Shown: piece by piece, positions 1-5,499 of the stretch
Layout of the letters: each line of letters opens with the position of its first letter
Position numbering within the stretch: position 1 is the first letter of the stretch
NCBI GenBank assembly: GCA_013151585.1
Contig: JAADHY010000700.1
Location: 1 to 6,873 of the forward strand
Direction of reading: 5' to 3'
Length of the DNA: 6,873 nucleotides
Source of the DNA: Planctomycetota bacterium
GTDB lineage: Bacteria > Planctomycetota > Planctomycetia > Planctomycetales > Planctomycetaceae
Position numbers and translations under genes: made by a program
Notes under the pieces: generated by a model
The model's input: only the letters and a program-made list of their open reading frames with translations
Database searches by the model: none
Told to the model about the DNA's origin: nothing

Positions 1-1143
1 CGCCGCCGGTTTCCCGGAACGGCTCGCGGGAAGCGCACCGCCGGAGGGGTCTTCCCGTCCGCCGCTTTTATCACCGACGCCGATCGCAGTCACGTGGGTT
101 TCGACATACAGCTTTCCGCCGCGCGGAAGGGATTCGTCCGACAACCGCAACCGACGTAATCCGATATTGACCGGCGATGGTACGCCGACATCGATCAGAT
201 ACAGACTCACCCACTTGTTGCGATCGAGGGCTTCTTTCAGCGCGGGAGAATCGCCGGTGCGCCAGCCGGTACAAGCCAGATCAGTGAAGACGTAGATTTC
301 GCGGACATAGGCGTCGCGACCTCCCGCCTCAGCCCGCTGCGACTGCAAGGTGCGGCTTCGGTCCTGTTGCTGCAAGTCGAACGCGGCCAGCAAGCGGTCG
401 TCTAAAGGTTGCGAAACGGCGCTGGTTCTTAACCCTTCGATGCGGGATTGCGCGCTGGCCAAGTCGGCTTGAAAGAGGATCGGATTTCCGGAAGACGTGT
501 CGGCGACGGCGATGCGGCTCCGGCTGGGCAGTCGGTTCAGGTGCTCGACGGCGATCGTCTGAGCCACCTCCAATCGGGTCTTGCTCTCGTGCTGATACTC
601 CATGCTGAGGCTGGTGTCAAATAGGAAGACGGCGGCTACCGGGAGCTGCTCGGCCACTTGCGGCAGCGGCGAAGAAATCTCGGCTGCAATTCGCCTTTGG
701 TACGGCCACGCCACAAACAGGGCCAACAAGACGGCCGCGGCCAAGCCCGCCCCACCGCGCAAAAACGCTCGGCGGTAAACCAATGTGTGTCGGGGCAGCC
801 CCTGTCGCTTCCAATTTCGAAGCATCGCGAAATAAGCTCCGCCCACCACCGCGGCAATGGCAGCCACGGTCCCCCATTCTCGAGGGGTCAGCGAATAGTT
901 GGCGGCGGGAAGCGACGGCCGAGCCAACGCCAGCACCAGAAGCAGAAGAAGAGCGATGCGCAAGACCAGCAGCCACAAGTGCTTTAGTCGAAGCCGCCGC
1001 ACGTTTTGCCGACGCCGTGCGTCGATCAAGCGCAAGGCGGGAAACACCAACTTCTTCGGCTTGGACCGCAGCAGCAGATGCAGAACGATCGGCACGATGG
1101 CCAGGACCGCTCCGTACAGAATCACAGGATTGATTAACGACAT
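1..1143 (-). CDS. BatA-like membrane protein with von Willebrand factor A domain (3' end outside window)
   Basis: The visible part is 381 residues and has no stop before the window edge. It opens with MSLINPVILYGAV and hydrophobic segments at about residues 5-24 and 55-76 separated by a basic loop (RRRQNVRRLRLK), the layout of the BatA / N-terminal double-transmembrane domain. Two more hydrophobic stretches follow (about 90-105 and 125-146). A vWA domain starts near residue 168: its metal-ion-dependent adhesion site shows D176-x-S178-x-S180, and a second acidic motif VFTD ends at D288. The usual middle threonine of the site is not obvious. Family knowledge: such proteins sit in the inner membrane near MoxR ATPase and DUF58 genes and are thought to act in chaperone-like or envelope-stress roles; no partner gene is visible here. 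The start is chosen from the family-like N-terminus; no strong Shine-Dalgarno precedes it. It lies 82 bp downstream of the DAHP synthase stop. Confidence 0.85.
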   Translation of the reverse strand, partial: MSLINPVILYGAVLAIVPIVLHLLLRSKPKKLVFPALRLIDARRRQNVRRLRLKHLWLLVLRIALLLLLVLALARPSLPAANYSLTPREWGTVAAIAAVVGGAYFAMLRNWKRQGLPRHTLVYRRAFLRGGAGLAAAVLLALFVAWPYQRRIAAEISSPLPQVAEQLPVAAVFLFDTSLSMEYQHESKTRLEVAQTIAVEHLNRLPSRSRIAVADTSSGNPILFQADLASAQSRIEGLRTSAVSQPLDDRLLAAFDLQQQDRSRTLQSQRAEAGGRDAYVREIYVFTDLACTGWRTGDSPALKEALDRNKWVSLYLIDVGVPSPVNIGLRRLRLSDESLPRGGKLYVETHVTAIGVGDKSGGREDPSGGALPASRSGKPAA

Positions 1144-1225
1144 GGTGAGGCTTCTGCTTCGAAACCGCGCTCCATCTTCGCACTCGCCCAATCAACAGGC
1201 GATGGCCGGAGTGACACCATCGTCC

Positions 1226-2287
1226 TTACAGACGGACCGGTATGGTCAGATGCTCGGCCACCTCGAGAACGAGCCGCTCCGTCTGCTCCCAGCCGATGCA
1301 CGCGTCGGTGATCGAGACACCGTATTGCAACGGTCCGTCCGGATTGGGAAACGGCTGCTTGCCTTCCCGGAGATTGCTTTCGATCATGGCTCCGATGATG
1401 GATGTCGTGCCCGCTTTTCGCTGGGCGACGATATCCCGCAGGATGTCCGGCTGGCGGGTGTGATCCTTGCCACTGTTGCCGTGGCTACAGTCGATCAAGA
1501 TGCTTTTTTCCAACCCCGCCTCTTCGAGTTTTCGTTCGGCCTCCGCGACGTGTTTCGCCGAATAGTTGGGGCCGCTCGCGCCGCCGCGAAGCACCAGATG
1601 ACAGTCGGGGTTGCCCGTCGTGGAGACGGCTGACGCGACGCCGTCGCCGCTGATGCCCAGGAAGGTCTGCGGAATGCGAGCAGCCTGAATGGCGTGAATG
1701 GCCGGCTCGATGTGTCCCGACGTGGCGTTCTTGAACCCCAGCGGCATCGAGAGCCCGGACGCCATTTGACGATGCGTTTGAGACTCGGTCGTCCGCGCCC
1801 CGATGGCCGACCAGCAGATCAGGTCCGCCACATACTGGGGCGTGATCGGATCGAGCAATTCCGTGGCGGTTGGGACGCCCAAGTCGATCACTTCGCGCAA
1901 GAACCGCCGCGCCAGCCGCAGACCTTCGGGGATATTGTTCGAACCGTCAAGACCGGGGTCCATGATGAGACCTTTCCAGCCGATCATGGTCCGCGGCTTT
2001 TCGAAATAGCATCGCATGACGATCAAGACCCGATCGCGAACCCGCTCGGCCAGCGAACGGAGCCTTTCCGCGTAGTCTCGGCCCGCTCGGACATCGTGGA
2101 TGGAGCACGGTCCGAGAATCAAGAGGAGCCGCTCGTCCTCGTGCCGTAAAATCCGACGGATGGCGTCGCGAGCCTCGGCGACAAATTCCTCTTGAGCCTC
2201 CGACCGCGGGATCTCGTGTAACATCAACGCCGGCGGCGGAAGCGGGATGTTGGAACGGACATTTAAGTCAGCAACTTGGCGATGCAT
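1226..2287 (-). CDS. 3-deoxy-7-phosphoheptulonate (DAHP) synthase, class I AroG/AroF type
   Basis: The enzyme condenses phosphoenolpyruvate with erythrose 4-phosphate to DAHP, the first step of the shikimate pathway, in the cytoplasm. From the ATG at 2287 it has 353 residues, close to the 350 of E. coli AroG, and MHRQVADLN aligns with AroG MNYQNDDLR without gaps. Recognisable elements in order: GPCSIHD with metal ligand C61; R92; the erythrose-phosphate motif K97-P98-R99-T100; GARTTESQ with R165; GFK with K186; LRGG with R234; the SH motif with H269; IES with E303; SITDACIGWE with D328. All catalytic and metal residues are present. Position 211, which is Ser in Phe-sensitive AroG, is Gly here, hinting at tyrosine-type or other feedback. 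An ATG at 2290 is one codon upstream but only 1 nt from the Shine-Dalgarno. The frame stays open to 2641, but that extension is non-conserved and lies upstream of the strong ribosome binding site. Confidence 0.96.
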   Translation of the reverse strand: MHRQVADLNVRSNIPLPPPALMLHEIPRSEAQEEFVAEARDAIRRILRHEDERLLLILGPCSIHDVRAGRDYAERLRSLAERVRDRVLIVMRCYFEKPRTMIGWKGLIMDPGLDGSNNIPEGLRLARRFLREVIDLGVPTATELLDPITPQYVADLICWSAIGARTTESQTHRQMASGLSMPLGFKNATSGHIEPAIHAIQAARIPQTFLGISGDGVASAVSTTGNPDCHLVLRGGASGPNYSAKHVAEAERKLEEAGLEKSILIDCSHGNSGKDHTRQPDILRDIVAQRKAGTTSIIGAMIESNLREGKQPFPNPDGPLQYGVSITDACIGWEQTERLVLEVAEHLTIPVRL

Positions 2288-2291
2288 CATA

Positions 2292-2298
2292 CCTCCTT
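2292..2298 (-). promoter_or_regulatory. Strong Shine-Dalgarno for the DAHP synthase, inside a small hairpin
   Basis: Read on the minus strand this is AAGGAGG followed by T, a near-perfect match to the anti-Shine-Dalgarno. It is 1 nt from the ATG at 2290 and 4 nt from the ATG at 2287, which favours the second. It decides the start against the long open extension upstream. The preceding bases are complementary: CTCCT-CCCA-AGGAG, or alternatively CCTCC-CAA-GGAGG, each a 5-bp stem that would cover the site. Confidence 0.8.
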
Positions 2299-2468
2299 GG
2301 GAGGAGTGGCTCAGGAACCTTCCGATTGGCTCGGATTCTTCGGTGTTTTTTCCGTCACTGTGCCGCGTGCGGGCTGTTTTGCGTGGCGATCGGCGGCTGG
2401 GAATCCCGATCGGCCCAAGCGGTGGCCCGCGTGTCGCTGATTGCGATTGAACCAGCGAGCCGATCCTT

Positions 2469-2481
2469 CGCGGAATCCGCG
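2469..2481. repeat. 13-bp near-perfect palindrome upstream of the DAHP synthase
   Basis: CGCGGAATCCGCG has 6-bp arms around a single central base, about 180 bp upstream of the DAHP synthase start. It could be a binding site for a dimeric regulator, but short GC-rich palindromes also arise by chance and no second copy is seen in the window. Confidence 0.3.
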
Positions 2482-2637
2482 GAGTCAGGGAAACCCTCGG
2501 TCCAGATGACGGAACTATCGGACGGCTGCCCCACAATAAAGAGGAACCGGTCCGACGGGGAGTACGGTCGCCCCACGACGAGCCAGGTTGCGGCCGGAAC
2601 GTGCGGACTGGGGCAAGTGGTCCCAGCCGACTGGCCT

Positions 2638-3201
2638 TCACCGTTTCAACGATTGCTTAAAGTCATAGGCAAAGGCCCGATCGCCGGCAAGGCTGCGGTT
2701 GTGCATGGCCAGCACTTTTCGGATTCGCTGAACGGTTTGCGCGATCGGCTCGGTGAGCCGCTGGATGATCTCGTCTGGTGTGTAGGCCTCCAACTCGCGC
2801 ACCGTCGTGACTTTCAGAAAGTCGAAGATCTGGCGAGCCTCATAGTCCCGCAAAAAGAGTTCGTCGAGCCGGGCGTCCGCCGAGATCCGCGGACGGCCCA
2901 AAGAGATGGCCTTGGCCGCCCGCGAAGACTTTGTTTTGGAGGCGGCTTTTTGTCTCGTTGCCTTCGTGGCCTTCGCCGACTTCGTCGTCTCGGGTTTCGC
3001 CTTCGAGGAGTCCGCTTTGGTACCGGCTGGGCCGACCGTTTTCTTTTTTGTCGTCCGCTTTGTCGTCGCGTTTTTTTTCGGAGAAGTCGTTTTCTTCGTC
3101 GCGGCGGTTTTCTTCCGTGCCTTTTTCTTGGTGGCTTTTTTCAGCCGGGACTGCCTCGTCGCAGCCGCTTTTTTCCGTCTGGTCATCGTTTTTTTCGGCA
3201 T
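2638..3201 (-). CDS. Histone H1-like lysine-rich protein with alpha-CTD-like C-terminal domain
   Basis: This is a 187-residue protein in two parts. Residues 1-100 are a disordered tail built almost only of Lys, Ala, Thr, Arg and Ser, with H1-like runs such as KKATKKKARKK. Residues 111-167 form a predicted helical domain, LDELFLRDYEARQIFDFLKV followed by TTVRELEAYTPDEI. Its spacing resembles the helix-hairpin-helix DNA-binding fold of the RNA polymerase alpha C-terminal domain, although the usual FGKKS-type loop is not conserved. A short tail ends in FKQSLKR. The likely role is DNA binding and compaction or nucleoid organisation; no specific target can be inferred. The start at 3201 has GAGG 7 nt upstream. 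The tail contains long A runs on the coding strand (A7 at codons 3-5, A8 at codons 42-44). Lysine-rich H1-like proteins are known in planctomycetes, chlamydiae and some proteobacteria (HctA, AlgP types). The DNA-binding role is fairly safe; the domain assignment is inference. Confidence 0.75.
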   Translation of the reverse strand: MPKKTMTRRKKAAATRQSRLKKATKKKARKKTAATKKTTSPKKNATTKRTTKKKTVGPAGTKADSSKAKPETTKSAKATKATRQKAASKTKSSRAAKAISLGRPRISADARLDELFLRDYEARQIFDFLKVTTVRELEAYTPDEIIQRLTEPIAQTVQRIRKVLAMHNRSLAGDRAFAYDFKQSLKR

Positions 3202-3221
3202 TTTGCAGCCTCACTGGGACG

Positions 3222-3237
3222 GCCGTTCTGCCGTTCT
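3222..3237. repeat. 8-bp tandem duplication upstream of histone-like gene
   Basis: GCCGTTCT occurs twice in direct contact, 21 bp upstream of the ATG at 3201. On the transcribed sense it reads AGAACGGC twice. It sits 3 bp from a second, unrelated tandem duplication. Confidence 0.7.
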
Positions 3238-3240
3238 GAA

Positions 3241-3258
3241 CTTGATGTTCTTGATGTT
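3241..3258. repeat. 9-bp tandem duplication upstream of histone-like gene
   Basis: CTTGATGTT occurs twice in direct contact. On the sense strand of the gene it reads AACATCAAG twice. It lies in the 160-bp spacer between the broken gene and the histone-like gene, in the expected promoter or leader position. Confidence 0.7.
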
Positions 3259-3361
3259 TGCGTCAGGTCGGATCTTGCTCGCCTGCGGAGCGAATCGTCG
3301 CGAACGGAGCCAGCAAGACAGCCCCACGAGCCGGCGGGGAGGCGGTGATACAACGCCCGCT

Positions 3362-3996
3362 TCAGCTTTGAATAGGCTGCAACCCGAGAATCACAGCCGT
3401 ACGAGCGATTTCGCGATCGGAAAAAAGCCCCCGAAGATTGCGGAGGAAGTCGGAGGAGATGTTCCATCGGCCCAGAGCATCGAAAAGGGGTTGCAACCGC
3501 TTCTCGTCGAGCCGAAGTTCTTGCTTAAGCCGTCGGGCTTCCGATGGCGGCATGTCTTCGAACTGGCTGATCAGCAGGAAATCGCCTTCACTCGGTAGGC
3601 TCAAGTGCAAGTTGCGCAGTGCTGTCGAGAGGTACTCGTCCGCCACGAACTGGCCCGCCCGCGGACCGCAGCCCATGCACCGTTCGACCAGCCGCGGGCA
3701 ATGTGCGCGGCCGTTTCGCAAACGGCATAAACGACCGCCTCGTCCAACAACGTGGCCGAGACTCGACGACGCACGCTGTGCTTGCGCCAGGTTTCGGCTA
3801 GCAAGTCCAACTGCACATGAGGCGGAACGGCACTCAGGAAAGGCACTTCCGTCAGGAATCCGAACTCTTCCTCTTCGTCTTCGTCCCCGACCTGCCGCGC
3901 CAAGGCCAGTCGTTCCAGCGTCTCTAGGAAAGTGACCCGGAACGCCAGGTAGCTCAGAACGTTGTTCGGCAGAACCTCACCAGCAACCACAAGCAT
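3362..3996 (-). pseudogene. Unrecognised gene broken by a -1 frameshift near 3695
   Basis: Two minus-strand frames join into one plausible protein of about 211 residues. The first (start 3996, MLVVAGEVLPNN) runs in normal protein-like sequence to ETAAHIA at about 3697, then turns into Trp/Ser/Arg nonsense and stops at 3601. The second frame becomes protein-like from RLVERCMGCGPRAGQF at about 3694 and continues to the TGA at 3362-3364. Adding one base near CGCGG at 3692-3696 would give HIA-R-RLVERC with no loss. I do not recognise the family. Visible traits are an acidic run DEDEEEE (residues 39-44), several predicted amphipathic helices, a Cys pair CMGC at the repair site, and a C-terminus with SDREIARTAVILGL. 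No transmembrane segment or signal peptide is seen. The Shine-Dalgarno is weak (AAAGG 12 nt upstream); a GTG at 4005 would add three residues. It could be a true pseudogene or a sequencing error. Confidence 0.7.
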
Positions 3997-4295
3997 TGGC
4001 GGCACTCGCCTTTGTAAAAATCCGGTTGTTGATGTAGCGACGGCCAGCCACCCCGAAGGCTTCCCCACGCTCACCGCCGCTCACTTCCATGCTCACATGC
4101 CGGCCAGCCAAAAACAAGGCGAATCGGGAAAATTTCCGCCGGGAGGCGTCCGTTTGGCGTCCCTCCACAGCGCGATCACTACAGGGAGCGACGGCTGCGA
4201 CTGTTTCGTCCTTTGCCCAAAACTTGGCGGAACGTGGCCGCGAGGCCATTGGTTCTGTCACCAACGCCGGCTCACCGCTGAGTCCACCGCTCCGT
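3997..4295. other. 299-bp spacer between epimerase and broken gene
   Basis: No gene is supported here. An open minus-strand frame crosses it but is Arg/Ser/Ala-rich without recognisable motifs. It contains an imperfect direct repeat (4041-4060 and 4101-4120), a 7-bp direct repeat GGCGTCC at 4145-4151 and 4156-4162, and a short hairpin TGGCC-GCGA-GGCCA at 4235-4248. That hairpin has no T-tract directly after it, so it is not a convincing terminator for the epimerase. Confidence 0.5.
4041..4120. repeat. Imperfect 20-bp direct repeat, copies exactly 60 bp apart
   Basis: CGGCCAGCCA, five variable bases, then AAGGC occurs at 4041-4060 and again at 4101-4120. The ten-base and five-base blocks are identical. 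Both copies lie 45-125 bp upstream of the start of the broken gene, where an operator pair could be, but the function is unknown. Confidence 0.55.
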
Positions 4296-5450
4296 TCAGG
4301 ACGAGCGCTCATTCCCGCTCCCCGGAGTTCCCGCCTCCGGTTCACAGAAATCCGGAAGGTACTGATAGCGCAAGGCATTTCGCAGACGGTTGCGAGATTC
4401 CCAGCGTCGGCGGTCGCGACGATAGCGGTCGAGCAAGACCGGCAGACGAGCCAGGACGTTCAGTTCCGGGCGACAGTCCCAATCCAGTTTTTCTCGCGTG
4501 CGAGTAGTGTCGGCGATCCAAGGACGGTCCGTGTAACGAAGCATCCATGGACGTTCGCACGGAATGTCGGCCGTCAGCACGCCTAGGAAGAGTTTGATGC
4601 CCAGCGCCAGTCGGCCGGCAGCCACGGGAAGATGGATCGGCCGAGGCGTTTTCGCACGCTCTTGGCCCGCACCGGCCTGATGCACCGCAGCAAACAGTTC
4701 GTCATGGAGAACGGCACCATGCTGCGACGCCAACAAGACTTCGTACCGGTCAAGCTGGTCGCAGCGATCGATACACGCTTCGACCATTCGCACCCAATCC
4801 GCGCGGTGGATGAACGGGAAGCCGGTTCGTCCGGAGCCGACCAGTACGCGATTCAGCGGTGGCGGCCCGGCCCAAATGCGAAGCACACTGTAAAGCGGCG
4901 GAAGCTCACACCAGTCGGTGAACACACCGCCGATTCGCAGGATGACAACGGGCTGCCGACCGGCCGCTTCCTTCAACATTCGCTCTCCCATCGCCTTGGA
5001 CCGTCCGTATGGCGTCTCGCACGCGGCCGGAGTGCGTTCATCGACGAATTGGCCCGGCGGAGCCGGTCGAGTTGCCGCGATGCTGCTGGCGAAGATCAGC
5101 CGGCCAACGGCGGTTTCCATCGAAGCTTCCAGCACAGAGGCGGTACCTCGAACATTCGTCCGCTGGTACTCGGGCCGCCAATCTGAGCCGAAATGGTAGT
5201 ACGCGGCCAGATGCAAAACGGCGTCGATGTGCCCGTGGTCGGTGCGAGCCCGGCGGAAGGCCCCTCGGAGAGCCTCGCCGTCAGCGATGTCCAGCCGATG
5301 CCAGAGGACGTCCGGAGCGGCGTGTCGGAGCCGCAAAGACGGCTCCCGTCGGTCGATGCCGATGACTGTGTGCGACCGCGCCAGCGCGACAGTCGCCGCC
5401 GATCCCAAAAAGCCCGCCGCCCCGGTGATGACGATGACCCGTTCCGCCAT
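4296..5450 (-). CDS. NAD-dependent epimerase/dehydratase (extended SDR family)
   Basis: The protein has 384 residues, slightly long for the family (about 310-350). The Rossmann nucleotide-binding motif TGAAGFLG is at residues 9-16 (G10, G13, G16). An acidic D33 at the end of the second strand suggests NAD rather than NADP. LAAYYHFG at 81-88 matches the conserved [LV]AA segment. The active-site serine region is ASSIAATRP (121-129), and the catalytic YxxxK is Y148/K152 in YGRSK. The last 40 residues are Arg-rich, then Pro/Gly/Ser-rich, and look disordered. Substrates of this superfamily are usually nucleotide sugars, sterols or similar alcohols and ketones; nothing here fixes which. The start at 5450 has GAGG 6 nt upstream. 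It follows the DUF2867 SDR gene by 49 bp on the same strand, so a two-gene oxidoreductase operon is likely. Confidence 0.93.
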   Translation of the reverse strand: MAERVIVITGAAGFLGSAATVALARSHTVIGIDRREPSLRLRHAAPDVLWHRLDIADGEALRGAFRRARTDHGHIDAVLHLAAYYHFGSDWRPEYQRTNVRGTASVLEASMETAVGRLIFASSIAATRPAPPGQFVDERTPAACETPYGRSKAMGERMLKEAAGRQPVVILRIGGVFTDWCELPPLYSVLRIWAGPPPLNRVLVGSGRTGFPFIHRADWVRMVEACIDRCDQLDRYEVLLASQHGAVLHDELFAAVHQAGAGQERAKTPRPIHLPVAAGRLALGIKLFLGVLTADIPCERPWMLRYTDRPWIADTTRTREKLDWDCRPELNVLARLPVLLDRYRRDRRRWESRNRLRNALRYQYLPDFCEPEAGTPGSGNERSS

Positions 5451-5499
5451 GTTCTGCCTCGCCCGTCTGGCCGGCTCGTTCTCGTCGGAAGGTCCTGCG

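Larger units (their letters stand above)
2288..2637. other. 350-bp spacer between histone-like gene and DAHP synthase
   Basis: No convincing gene is present. The minus-strand frame is open through it but encodes low-information Arg/Pro/Ser-rich sequence. Two small dyads are visible: CGCGGA-A-TCCGCG at 2469-2481 and a 6-bp inverted repeat TCGCTG/CAGCGA with a 13-nt loop at 2434-2458. Neither has a following T-tract on the minus strand, so neither is a good terminator. I cannot identify a consensus -35/-10 promoter. The length suggests that the DAHP synthase has its own promoter and possibly an untranslated leader. No leader peptide rich in Phe, Tyr or Trp codons stands out. Confidence 0.5.

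Noticed and set aside
617..1195. Minus-strand open frame of 192 codons
   Set aside because: It overlaps the vWA protein in another frame and has no motifs, while the vWA frame has clear membrane segments and MIDAS residues.
1198..1224. CGATGG/CCATCG inverted repeat just after the DAHP synthase stop as a terminator
   Set aside because: A 6-bp stem with an 11-nt loop and no following T-tract is too weak to call.
2288..2641. N-terminal extension of 117-118 codons on the DAHP synthase
   Set aside because: The sequence is Arg/Pro/Ser-rich without homology to the family, starts inside the end of the preceding gene, and a near-perfect Shine-Dalgarno points to the start at 2287.
2906..3598. Plus-strand open frame of 230 codons rich in Phe, Val and Ala, resembling a membrane protein
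   Set aside because: It is the antisense of the lysine-rich tail (AAG/AAA read as CTT/TTT), so its hydrophobicity is a composition artefact; it also runs into the antisense of the broken gene.
3685..3700. Programmed frameshifting as explanation of the broken gene
   Set aside because: There is no slippery heptamer at the junction; the local sequence is GCCCGCGG, so mutation or sequencing error is simpler.
4235..4248. Hairpin TGGCC-GCGA-GGCCA as terminator of the epimerase gene
   Set aside because: The stem is only 5 bp and no T-tract directly follows on the minus strand.
3977..4378. Minus-strand open frame of 133 codons across the spacer
   Set aside because: It overlaps the end of the epimerase, shows no recognisable motif and has Arg/Ser/Ala-biased composition typical of chance open frames in GC-rich DNA.
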